From: Faucicola sp048551375
Lineage (GTDB): Bacteria; Pseudomonadota; Gammaproteobacteria; Pseudomonadales; Moraxellaceae
Length of the DNA: 64,000 nt
Assembly: GCF_048551375.1 (NCBI RefSeq)
Contig: NZ_JBLYZJ010000007.1
Span: 97,661-161,660, forward strand
Direction: 5' to 3'
Shown here in pieces: positions 1 to 6,780 of the stretch (within the stretch, counting starts at the first letter, position 1; every line of letters begins with the position of its first letter). The translations under genes and the position numbers were made by a program. Under the pieces are notes generated by a model that saw only the letters and a list, made by a program, of their open reading frames with translations, did no database searches and was not told the DNA's origin.

Positions 1-561
1 CAGGGCAAAACCAAACTCGGTATTGGCTTGTACCAACGCCTCACGACCTGCTCCCATGACATCGACATGGTGCAAACGGGCAGGTTCGTGGTCGTCAAAT
101 AAATGCTGAGTTTTTGCCAAATCATAGAACAAACTTTGGGTCATACGGTCGTATAACATCAGCTCAAGGTCGTGTGGGAGCTTGTCTGTCAGTGGCTTAT
201 CCGCTGTCAAAGTATAGACCACCACTCGCTCGACACGCTCGATATTGACATCACAGTTGTTAAAAATATCGGTCGCCTTACTCGCCCAAGGGCTAATCGT
301 GCCAAACCGTGGGCTGACGATGACTTGCAACTGACCGTCATTTGACTTGGCAAAATCGACACTCTCGCCATGATTGAGTAAATCCACAGCTTTTTGGTAA
401 TCATGCTCGGCTAAGTCTTTTGAGAAAACATAGACTTGCTGACTGCTGATTTGGGTAAAGTTGAGGTCGGCATGACGGTTAAGGCGGTCAAGCAGTTGCT
501 GGGTTTGGAAATCGGTTAAAAATGGGTGTCCTGCGATAATGGTGCTATTGCTTTTTTTCAT
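1..561 (-). CDS. purL: Phosphoribosylformylglycinamidine synthase PurL, N-terminal part (runs off the window)
   Basis: Fourth step of de novo purine synthesis: ATP- and glutamine-dependent conversion of FGAR to FGAM in the cytoplasm. Only the first 187 codons are inside the window, read on the minus strand from the ATG at 561. The fragment aligns by eye with the E. coli PurL N-terminal domain, including GTISPWASKATDI at residues 87-99 (E. coli GTISPWSSKATDI) and the DRM...LFYDL and VDVMGAGREAL segments. It is the large single-chain type, about 1300 residues in full. The frame is open across the whole stretch and crosses the window edge without a stop. The gene is separated from pit by a bidirectional terminator and so probably has its own promoter. 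Recognised from memory of the family; identity is firm. Confidence 0.95.
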   Translation of the reverse strand, partial: MKKSNSTIIAGHPFLTDFQTQQLLDRLNRHADLNFTQISSQQVYVFSKDLAEHDYQKAVDLLNHGESVDFAKSNDGQLQVIVSPRFGTISPWASKATDIFNNCDVNIERVERVVVYTLTADKPLTDKLPHDLELMLYDRMTQSLFYDLAKTQHLFDDHEPARLHHVDVMGAGREALVQANTEFGFAL

Positions 562-601
562 GGTAAGGCGTTCCGCTTATGTGGGGAAAAAATTTGGCAA
601 T

Positions 602-607
602 ATTATA
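602..607 (-). promoter_or_regulatory. Candidate -10 box for purL
   Basis: On the minus strand the sequence TATAAT lies about 41 bases upstream of the purL ATG, in the only space between the pit terminator and purL. No good -35 hexamer is found 16-18 bases further upstream, so this is a weak prediction. No PUR box was recognised. Confidence 0.3.
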
Positions 608-681
608 CCATTAGTGTCTTAGCTAGGCATTCACTTTATCATTGGCAAACAAGCAAAATTCTTGGTAATATTGAAAATAAT

Positions 682-714
682 AAAAAAGCCACTTCAATAA
701 TTGAAATGGCTTTT
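682..714. terminator. Bidirectional rho-independent terminator after pit
   Basis: Stem AAAAGCCA-TTCAA paired with TTGAA-TGGCTTTT around a short AT loop, with A/T runs on both sides. It lies 28 bases past the pit stop on the minus strand, followed there by a T run, so it is placed to end pit transcription before purL. Confidence 0.8.
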
Positions 715-741
715 GGTATAGATTAATAGTCTCTTAGACTG

Positions 742-2355
742 TTACCTCACAAACAACACAGTAAACAACCAATACAAACCACCCGATAACAACATGGTCG
801 CAGGCAAGGTCAATACCCAAGCCGATAACAAACTCATCACGGTGCTTTTTTGTAGCCCTGAGCCATTGGCGACCATCGTTCCTGCCACCCCTGATGACAG
901 CACATGCGTAGTCGATACAGGCAGACCCAAGCCATCCGCTGCCGCAATGGTGGACATCGCAACCAACTCTGCCGAAGCCCCTTGAGCATAGGTCAAATGT
1001 TCCTTGCCAATCCGCTCACCGACAGTAATCACAATCCGCTTCCAGCCAATCATCGTCCCTAAGCCTAATGCAATTGCCGTCATCACTTTTACCCATGTTG
1101 GGATAAACTTGGTGGCACTGTCGATGTCTTTTTGTACCGCTTTAAGTTGCTTGGTGGTGGCAGGATTTAACTCATTTGGTGAGTTTTTTTGGATGTTTTT
1201 GATGGTTTCACCGCTTAGGAACATTTGGTTTCGCATTTCGCTCACCGTTGCACCGTCCCATTGCTTAATATTATCATTTTTTTGGATTTGCGTACCGATA
1301 GTATCCAACGTGCTTGCCAGTGCAGGTACGACTTCAGGGGTTATTTTCTTATCTTTGACATAGTCCGATAAAATCAAACGAGCATCTTTATTTAATGGCG
1401 TAGTCGTTTGTTGTTGCAGGGTCAATGAGGCGGTTTTGGCGTGTTGCCCAAAATCGGTGATTTGTTGCTGTTGCAGATTGCCATTTAGCCCATACACCAT
1501 CGGAATCGCCCCAACCAAAATCAGCATAATCAGACCCATGCCTTTTTGCCCATCGTTTGAGCCATGAAAAAACGACACCCCTGTACAAGTAGCAATCAAA
1601 ATGCTCCGCACCCAAGTCGGTGGTGGCGTGTTGGGTTTTGGGGCTTCAAACAGCTCTGGACGGCGTTTGAATAGTTGTTTGATAATAAGTAGCAAAATTG
1701 CTGCCAAACAAAACCCAAATAAAGGTGAAAACAGTAAAGCTGCTCCGACTTTCTGTACTTGTGCCCAATCCACACCTGCAGTAAAGCCACGCCCATGCAG
1801 TAAGGCATTGCCCACGCCCACGCCAATAATCGAGCCAACCAGCGTATGGGATGACGAAGCAGGAATCCCAAAATACCATGTACCAAGATTCCAAATAATC
1901 GCCGCAAACAGCAACGCAAAAATCATCGCAAAACCACTTGCCGAGCCAACGTGCAAAATCAGCTCAACAGGCAACAACGCAATAATCCCAAACGCCACTA
2001 ACCCAGTGGAGGTCAATACCCCCAAAAAGTTAAAAAAACCTGCCCACACCACGGCATAATGAGCAGGCATGGAATTGGTATAAATCACAGTAGCGACCGC
2101 ATTGGCAGTATCGTGAAAACCATTGACAAACTCAAACCCTAAGGCAATTAGCAAAGCGAAAACCAGCAACACATACGGCATAATCGTGGTTGGGGTATCA
2201 AAAGCATGACTGATATCAAAAAATAGGCTATAGCCCATGAATAAAAGACCTGCCATCAGCAGACCAAAAAACGCAATCATGGCAAATTTGTTGGGGCGGT
2301 AATCAAGGGTTGGACGGGAATTGGCTAGAGACGTTACTTCACCGGTTGAAATCAT
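742..2355 (-). CDS. pit: Low-affinity inorganic phosphate transporter, PiT family
   Basis: Inner-membrane phosphate (metal-phosphate/proton) carrier of 537 residues; E. coli PitA is about 499. The first PiT signature is at about residues 74-90 (GFEFVNGFHDTANAVAT) and the second near the C-terminus, about 475-500 (GLPVSTTHVLSSG). Many hydrophobic helices flank a central hydrophilic region of roughly 120 residues (about 285-405, Gln/Thr/Lys rich), the usual large loop of PitA-type proteins, here somewhat long. The start ATG gives a hydrophilic N-terminus of about 23 residues before the first helix. It appears monocistronic, with terminators on both sides. No PhoU-like gene is adjacent, unlike many bacterial pit operons. 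Confidence 0.93.
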   Translation of the reverse strand: MISTGEVTSLANSRPTLDYRPNKFAMIAFFGLLMAGLLFMGYSLFFDISHAFDTPTTIMPYVLLVFALLIALGFEFVNGFHDTANAVATVIYTNSMPAHYAVVWAGFFNFLGVLTSTGLVAFGIIALLPVELILHVGSASGFAMIFALLFAAIIWNLGTWYFGIPASSSHTLVGSIIGVGVGNALLHGRGFTAGVDWAQVQKVGAALLFSPLFGFCLAAILLLIIKQLFKRRPELFEAPKPNTPPPTWVRSILIATCTGVSFFHGSNDGQKGMGLIMLILVGAIPMVYGLNGNLQQQQITDFGQHAKTASLTLQQQTTTPLNKDARLILSDYVKDKKITPEVVPALASTLDTIGTQIQKNDNIKQWDGATVSEMRNQMFLSGETIKNIQKNSPNELNPATTKQLKAVQKDIDSATKFIPTWVKVMTAIALGLGTMIGWKRIVITVGERIGKEHLTYAQGASAELVAMSTIAAADGLGLPVSTTHVLSSGVAGTMVANGSGLQKSTVMSLLSAWVLTLPATMLLSGGLYWLFTVLFVR

Positions 2356-2399
2356 TCAAACCTCTATAAACAGAGTGGCAACCAAGATATTGCAATAAC

Positions 2400-2450
2400 A
2401 AAAAAGCCCATACAATTAGGGAGTTTTTACAAAACCTAATCAAAAGGGCT
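2400..2450 (-). terminator. Probable terminator of the YeeE/YedE pair
   Basis: Imperfect hairpin in which AGCCC...AATTAGG pairs with CCTAAT...GGGCT. On the minus strand it is followed by TTTTTT, which fits termination after the 2553 gene and upstream of pit. Confidence 0.6.
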
Positions 2451-2552
2451 GTCATCCAATAACAAAAGAATATCCCCCCTATTATCCATGAATTTCATCA
2501 AAATGTCATCTATAAAGTGTACAGCTATTTCCCAACTGACTGAAAATTAAAC

Positions 2553-2966
2553 CTAATACTTTTCCAAGGTCAATTTAAATACGCCCATCCCCAAAATCAT
2601 ACTCACCACAAAAACCACCCCTTGCCACGCCCCTGTACTCGCTAGTACCATTGCAGGGGCAGGACAAATCCCTGTAATCCCCCAGCCGATGCCAAACAGT
2701 GACGAACCGATGAGCAATCGCTTATCAATCTGTGTCGCAGTGGGCAAACTCATTGCATCACCCAATAAACTTCGGCTACAAGATTTTGCCAAAGCAAAGC
2801 TGATACTCGCCACCAACAATCCCCCACCCATCACAAAGGCAAGCGACATATCCCATTTGCCAAATATGTCCAAAAACCCTTGCACCTTCGCAGGATTCAC
2901 CATATCGCCAATAATCAGCCCAATGCCAAAAATCAGCCCTGTCACTAATGCGATAATTTGTTGCAT
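2553..2966 (-). CDS. YeeE/YedE (DUF6691-type) membrane protein, second half of a split sulfur transporter
   Basis: Integral membrane protein of 137 residues with about four helices, of the small two-component YeeE/YedE class, which imports reduced sulfur such as thiosulfate. The sequence shows the family pattern GMVNPAKVQGFLDIFG..WDMSLAFVMGG near the N-terminus and GWGITGICPAPA in the middle, with the conserved Cys of GxCPxP. The companion half (2990-3421) lies 23 bases upstream on the same strand, so the two are almost certainly cotranscribed and form one transporter. In related bacteria such pairs sit next to a persulfide-sensing ArsR repressor, a sulfurtransferase or a sulfide oxidase; none is seen here. 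The family is clear; the exact substrate is inferred. Confidence 0.88.
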   Translation of the reverse strand: MQQIIALVTGLIFGIGLIIGDMVNPAKVQGFLDIFGKWDMSLAFVMGGGLLVASISFALAKSCSRSLLGDAMSLPTATQIDKRLLIGSSLFGIGWGITGICPAPAMVLASTGAWQGVVFVVSMILGMGVFKLTLEKY

Positions 2967-2989
2967 AAACTTTCCTAATTTATCGTTTA

Positions 2990-3421
2990 TTATATTAAAC
3001 CCAAAATATGTTTACCCACATACACGGTCAAAAACCCAGTCAGCATAAAGGTAACCGTTGCCACCATCGAGCGTTTTGACAAGCGAGCATTACCACAAAT
3101 CCCATGCCCACTGGTACAACCCGACCCCAAACGTGTGCCAAACCCAACCAACAGCCCTGCCACCACATATTGCCACAGCGAATCAGTCACCGTCACCGCA
3201 GGTAATGGACGAACTAACTGATACAACCAAGGGGCAAGCAATATGCCTAATACAAAACACACCTGCCAACTAAAATTAACTGACTTGGGTGACAATAGCC
3301 CTGCGATAATACCGCTAACACCTGCGATTTTGCCATTAAACCACCACAATAAGGCAGCCGCTAAACCAATCAGTAATCCACCCATCAATGAGGCTATGGG
3401 GGTAAAATTTGCCCAATCCAT
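2990..3421 (-). CDS. YeeE/YedE family membrane protein, first half of a split sulfur transporter
   Basis: Membrane protein of 143 residues from the chosen start, with four predicted helices and the family signature GFGTRLGSGCTSGHGICG; the Cys residues of SGCTSGHGICG line the sulfur pathway in characterised YeeE proteins. The ATG at 3421 is preferred because AAGGG lies about 8 bases upstream; an upstream in-frame ATG at 3451 (10 more residues) has only AT-rich sequence before it and no ribosome site. It is followed by its partner half after 23 bases. A strongly palindromic AT-rich block lies just upstream of the start and may be the operator. Confidence 0.88.
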   Translation of the reverse strand: MDWANFTPIASLMGGLLIGLAAALLWWFNGKIAGVSGIIAGLLSPKSVNFSWQVCFVLGILLAPWLYQLVRPLPAVTVTDSLWQYVVAGLLVGFGTRLGSGCTSGHGICGNARLSKRSMVATVTFMLTGFLTVYVGKHILGLI

Positions 3422-3458
3422 GACATTATCCCTTATTTTTAAATAAATCATTTATATT

Positions 3459-3470
3459 ATATTATAATAT
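3459..3470. promoter_or_regulatory. AT-only palindrome upstream of the YeeE/YedE pair
   Basis: A perfect 12-bp palindrome, ATATTATAATAT, within a longer near-symmetric AT block (about 3451-3475). It lies 38 bases before the chosen ATG on the minus strand and contains TATAAT, so it probably overlaps the promoter. AT-rich palindromes of this kind are used by ArsR-type sulfide/persulfide repressors that control such transporters; the link here is inference from position. Confidence 0.4.
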
Positions 3471-3561
3471 ATAATAATTAGTGGTTTTACAATTAATTTT
3501 TTAAAATCCTGTCATTGAAACCATTAATCTATTCTTCAAAAACTTCTTATCAAAACAAATG

Positions 3562-3576
3562 CGACACAACATGTCG
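3562..3576. promoter_or_regulatory. Short inverted repeat in the recA promoter region
   Basis: CGACA and TGTCG separated by 5 bases lie about 42 bases upstream of a TATGAT -10-like hexamer (3618-3623) in front of recA. It does not match the E. coli LexA box (CTGT-N8-ACAG). Moraxellaceae generally lack a classical LexA, so a family-specific damage operator is conceivable. Weak evidence. Confidence 0.3.
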
Positions 3577-3716
3577 TTTAATGTATTATTTGACCTTTCT
3601 TTTATGCCAAAATTTGTTATGATAGCCACATCAAAACAAAGTTTCATCTCTCCCAAATTTTAACCGAATAAACGATTTACTCATTCACAACTTTTTAAAT
3701 TCACAAGGAAATTACT

Positions 3717-4775
3717 ATGGACGAAAATAAAGCCAAAGCCCTCACCGCCGCCCTTGCCCAAATCGAAAAAGCTTACGGCAAAAACACCATCATGCGTCTG
3801 GGTGATGAGTCTGCCAAAGTCAAAGTCGATGTCATCTCGACAGGCTCATTGGGGCTAGATATTGCCCTTGGGATTGGTGGCTTGCCAAAAGGTCGTATCG
3901 TGGAAATCTACGGGCCAGAAAGCTCAGGTAAAACCACGCTGACCCTACAAGCCATCGCTCAATGCCAAAAACAAGGCGGAACGTGTGCCTTTATTGACGC
4001 TGAACACGCCCTTGACCCTGTGTATGCCAAAAAACTTGGCGTAGATGTGGATAACTTGTTAGTAACTCAACCCGACAATGGCGAACAAGCCCTTGAAATC
4101 ACCGATATGCTAGTGCGTTCGGGTGCGGTGGATATGATTGTAGTGGACTCAGTGGCAGCCCTAACGCCCAAAGCCGAAATCGAAGGTGAAATGGGCGACA
4201 GTCACATGGGTCTACAAGCACGCCTTATGAGCCAAGCGTTGCGTAAAATCACAGGTAACGCCAAACGCTCAAACTGTATGGTGGTCTTCATCAACCAATT
4301 ACGTATGAAAATTGGTGTGATGTTCGGCTCGCCAGAGACCACCACAGGCGGTAATGCGTTAAAATTCTATGCCTCGGTGCGGATTGACATTCGCCGTATT
4401 GGTTCGGTGAAAGATGGTGATGCCATCATCGGTAACGAAACCAAAGTCAAAGTCATCAAAAACAAACTTGCACCACCATTCCGTGAAACCAAATTTGACA
4501 TCATGTATGGCAGTGGGACGAATTATTTGGGTGAAGTGCTTGATTTTGCGGTGGATATGGACTTTGCCAAAAAATCTGGGGCATGGTACAGCTATAATGA
4601 CAGCAAAATCGGTCAAGGGCGTGCCAATTCGATTAAGTTTTTGGAAGAAAATCCACAAATCGCCCAAGAACTTGAGCAAAAAGTGCGTGATGCCAAGCTC
4701 GCTCACCCTGACGAGTTGGTACACCATGAAGATGACCATGCCGAACCGCCAGAGTTTGTTGAAGGGATGGAATAA
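3717..4775 (+). CDS. recA: Recombinase RecA
   Basis: Cytoplasmic ATP-dependent strand-exchange protein for homologous recombination and SOS activation. It has 352 residues, the normal length. Walker A GPESSGKTT is at residues 66-74, Walker B MIVVDSVAALTP at about 139-150, and loop L2 with the MFGSPETTTGGNALKFYASVR region at about 202-222. The acidic C-terminal tail (HHEDDHAEPPEFVEGME) is typical. The ATG is preceded by AAGGA at suitable distance. recX follows after 116 bases, the common recA-recX order; two identical-stem hairpins lie in between and may reduce recX expression relative to recA. Confidence 0.98.
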   Translation: MDENKAKALTAALAQIEKAYGKNTIMRLGDESAKVKVDVISTGSLGLDIALGIGGLPKGRIVEIYGPESSGKTTLTLQAIAQCQKQGGTCAFIDAEHALDPVYAKKLGVDVDNLLVTQPDNGEQALEITDMLVRSGAVDMIVVDSVAALTPKAEIEGEMGDSHMGLQARLMSQALRKITGNAKRSNCMVVFINQLRMKIGVMFGSPETTTGGNALKFYASVRIDIRRIGSVKDGDAIIGNETKVKVIKNKLAPPFRETKFDIMYGSGTNYLGEVLDFAVDMDFAKKSGAWYSYNDSKIGQGRANSIKFLEENPQIAQELEQKVRDAKLAHPDELVHHEDDHAEPPEFVEGME

Positions 4776-4791
4776 TTTGCGGTTATCGTAG

Positions 4792-4848
4792 GGTGCGTTT
4801 GACGCACCATTCAAAATCAATATCTTCAATAGGTGCGTATGACGCACC
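4792..4848. repeat. Two near-identical 17-bp hairpins between recA and recX
   Basis: GGTGCGT-TTG-ACGCACC at 4792-4808 and GGTGCGT-ATG-ACGCACC at 4832-4848, each a perfect 7-bp stem with a 3-base loop, spaced 23 bases apart. Neither is followed by a T run. They may act as attenuators or RNA-stability structures in a recA-recX transcript, or be a REP-type repeat pair. Confidence 0.75.
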
Positions 4849-4891
4849 TTACTTGGATGATTTTTTATGTAAAAAGAAACACAATAAACCA

Positions 4892-5539
4892 ATGAGCAAT
4901 TCAAATCCTCAAACTATCCTAGCCACCATCGAAAGTCAGCTAATGACAGACGAAGAACGCCAAGCTCACCATGATAAACTCAAAAACGAGAGCTATATGC
5001 GTTGGCTGGCGTTTTATTATCTCGGCAGACGAGAGCAATCCAAAAAAGAACTGCGTGACAAACTTCTCGCCAAAGACTGCGACCCCCAAGCTATTGAAGC
5101 CTTACTCATCGAATTTGAACAAGAAGGCTACCAATCTGACGAACGTATGACCTCCGCTGTCATCAAAGACAGTATCGGCAAAAAATATGGCACGGTTCGC
5201 ATCTATCAAACCCTCAAAAAACACGGCTTAACCACCATCAAATCCGCTAGTGGTATCAACACTTGGATAGCCGAACACAGCGACTTTTTTAATGATTTAT
5301 TGGTTAATGACATCGAAAATGATGCTGAAACACAGTCTAATATTGAAGAACAAGCCGATTATGAAGTCGATTGGCTGGCTCAAGCGGTCGAAGCACGCTG
5401 TCGCAAATATGGCGATAATATCCCTACCGACCCAAAAGAAAAAGCCCATCAATTACGGTTTTTACAATATCGAGGTTTTGGGATGGATGTGTGTTTTGAC
5501 GCATTAAAGTATGATTTAAATAGCATCAATGAGCGTTAA
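4892..5539 (+). CDS. recX: Regulatory protein RecX
   Basis: Modulator that binds RecA filaments and limits their activity. From the ATG at 4892 the protein has 215 residues, with the RecX three-helix repeats: the first around YMRWLAFYYLGRREQSKKELRDKL, the second with EFEQEGYQSDERM and GTVRIYQTLKKHGL, and a last C-terminal repeat with KAHQLRFLQYRGFGMDVCFDALK. An upstream in-frame start at 4793 would add 33 residues, but they are encoded by the recA-recX hairpins and lack family features, so the 4892 start is chosen. An acidic stretch of about 30 residues (DIENDAETQSNIEEQADYE) between repeats is an unusual insertion. Likely cotranscribed with recA. Confidence 0.92.
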   Translation: MSNSNPQTILATIESQLMTDEERQAHHDKLKNESYMRWLAFYYLGRREQSKKELRDKLLAKDCDPQAIEALLIEFEQEGYQSDERMTSAVIKDSIGKKYGTVRIYQTLKKHGLTTIKSASGINTWIAEHSDFFNDLLVNDIENDAETQSNIEEQADYEVDWLAQAVEARCRKYGDNIPTDPKEKAHQLRFLQYRGFGMDVCFDALKYDLNSINER

Positions 5540-5639
5540 ATAGCTATCTTTTTCATATCATAAAAAATTAACTATTGTTAATTTATGTTAATTTATGTTA
5601 ATTTGTCTATAATATAACCAAATAAGCGACCATTATGAC

Positions 5640-5835
5640 TAGGACTTACGGAAATTTTAAATTTATCTTGCATAATAAAGACGCTAGACCCCTGCCTACG
5701 CAGGGGTGACGAGTAATTAAAGATGTTCGTTACTTCGGGCATAGCCCTCGTCTTGCGAGCCTGCAAAACTGTGTTTTGCTTTAACGGCTCTCATCCTGAG
5801 AATGCAGGAATCCAGTGTCTTTTGCGTAAGTCCTA
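5640..5835. mobile_element. MITE-like element with TAGGACTTACG inverted ends and 5-bp target duplication
   Basis: The ends TAGGACTTACG (5640-5650) and CGTAAGTCCTA (5825-5835) are perfect 11-bp inverted repeats, flanked by a direct ATGAC duplication (5635-5639 and 5836-5840). Inside are the hairpins CCCCTGCCTACGCAGGGG and an ATCCTGAGAATGCAGGAATCC region shared with the other copies, plus about 60 extra bases not found in them. It has no coding capacity. It occupies most of the recX-vanY gap (5540-5869); the rest is AT-rich with a short tandem repeat of TTAATTTATG at about 5577-5602. Confidence 0.85.
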
Positions 5836-5869
5836 ATGACAAAAATATTAAGATAAATTGAATCATCCC

Positions 5870-6709
5870 ATGACAAAAGCAATATTACAGCGTCCATTTT
5901 ATTTTCCAGTTAGGTTCACCATTGCCATATTTTTCATGGGATTGGGGCATCAAGGGCAAGCCAATAACACAAAAAAACCAACGAATAGCCAAACCACCAG
6001 CAAAAAAACAGCATTGCCCACCAATGCCAATTTAACAAAATTGACAAAATCAACCAAACCCACGAAAACAGTCGTCAAGCAACCATCACCCAACACCATC
6101 AAGCCCACCACTATCAAATCAACCACTATCAAATCAACCACTATCAAATCAACCACTATCAAATCAACCACTATCAAATCAACCACTATCAAGCCCACCA
6201 ACTGCAAGCCCAATGCCGAAGCCTATAAAGTGGGGATTTTACATTATGCGTTTGCCGAGCAGTCGAATTTGGTGGCGATTGGCAATGGCGATAAATTACA
6301 CCCAGATGCCGCCAAAGCCTTGAAACTGATGCGACAGGCCGCCACAAAGGATAAAGTCAATTTACAAGTTGGTTCTGCCTTTCGCTCTATTCAATATCAA
6401 CAAAATCTCATCAATCATAAAAAAGCCCAAGGGCTAACGGCAAAACAAATCTATCATTGGTCAGCCCCTGCTGGCTATTCTGAGCATCATACAGGGTTTG
6501 CGGTGGATTTTGCTCCCATTGGGCAAGGGTTTGGCAAAACATCGTCTTATCGTTGGTTGAAGGGGAATGCCAATAAATATGGTTTTTATCAGTCGTTTAA
6601 TACCAAAGTCGCTAGCAAAAGTGGCGTCGCTACCGAAGCATGGCACTGGAAATACCTAAATAGCCCCACTGCCAAAAAAGCCTTAGCCAATCAAGCTTGT
6701 TATCAATAG
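5870..6709 (+). CDS. Exported D-alanyl-D-alanine carboxypeptidase, VanY/LAS family
   Basis: Zinc peptidase of the LAS family that trims D-Ala from peptidoglycan stems in the periplasm. From the ATG at 5870 it has 279 residues (a TTG at 5858 is an alternative). The N-terminus has a hydrophobic segment (about residues 12-25) followed by a Q-A site, fitting a signal peptide or anchor. A low-complexity Thr/Lys/Ser linker (about 33-110) contains five TIKST repeats. The catalytic domain has GSAFRSIQYQQ (168-177), the zinc motif SEHHTGFAVD (204-213; H206, D213) and the C-terminal EAWHWKY with the third zinc ligand. The linker probably spans the envelope. No partner gene is adjacent. Confidence 0.88.
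   Translation: MTKAILQRPFYFPVRFTIAIFFMGLGHQGQANNTKKPTNSQTTSKKTALPTNANLTKLTKSTKPTKTVVKQPSPNTIKPTTIKSTTIKSTTIKSTTIKSTTIKSTTIKPTNCKPNAEAYKVGILHYAFAEQSNLVAIGNGDKLHPDAAKALKLMRQAATKDKVNLQVGSAFRSIQYQQNLINHKKAQGLTAKQIYHWSAPAGYSEHHTGFAVDFAPIGQGFGKTSSYRWLKGNANKYGFYQSFNTKVASKSGVATEAWHWKYLNSPTAKKALANQACYQ
6108..6192. repeat. 15-bp in-frame tandem repeat (VNTR) inside the VanY-like gene
   Basis: CCACTATCAAATCAA repeated five times plus a 10-base partial copy, with no mismatches. Each unit adds five residues (TIKST) to the linker, so copy-number changes alter linker length without shifting frame. Confidence 0.95.
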
Positions 6710-6726
6710 GGTCTATCCAAATCCAT

Positions 6727-6760
6727 AAAAAAAGCCCAATTTAACCAATTGGGCTTTTTT
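6727..6760. terminator. Bidirectional terminator between vanY-like gene and OPT transporter
   Basis: AAGCCCAATT and AATTGGGCTT form a perfect 10-bp stem with a 5-base loop, flanked by A and T runs. It serves two convergent genes. Confidence 0.9.
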
Positions 6761-6780
6761 GAATTGAACAATAGATTGAT

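Noticed and set aside
526..726. Plus-strand ORF of 66 codons between purL and pit
   Set aside because: It overlaps the purL start and the pit terminator, and its composition is non-coding; purL on the other strand explains the region.
1601..2059. Plus-strand ORF of 152 codons opposite pit
   Set aside because: It is a mirror of the pit reading frame; the product is low-complexity Pro/Ala/Asn with no motif.
3541..3716. LexA box upstream of recA
   Set aside because: No CTGT-N8-ACAG site is present; only a short CGACA/TGTCG repeat of uncertain meaning.
4359..4904. Minus-strand ORF of 181 codons opposite recA
   Set aside because: Shadow of recA; no family resemblance and no ribosome site.
6108..6192. 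Possible CRISPR array
   Set aside because: The units are directly adjacent 15-bp tandem copies with no spacers and lie inside a coding frame.
5950..6213. Minus-strand ORF with VDLIV repeats
   Set aside because: It is the antisense of the TIKST tandem repeat in the VanY-like gene.
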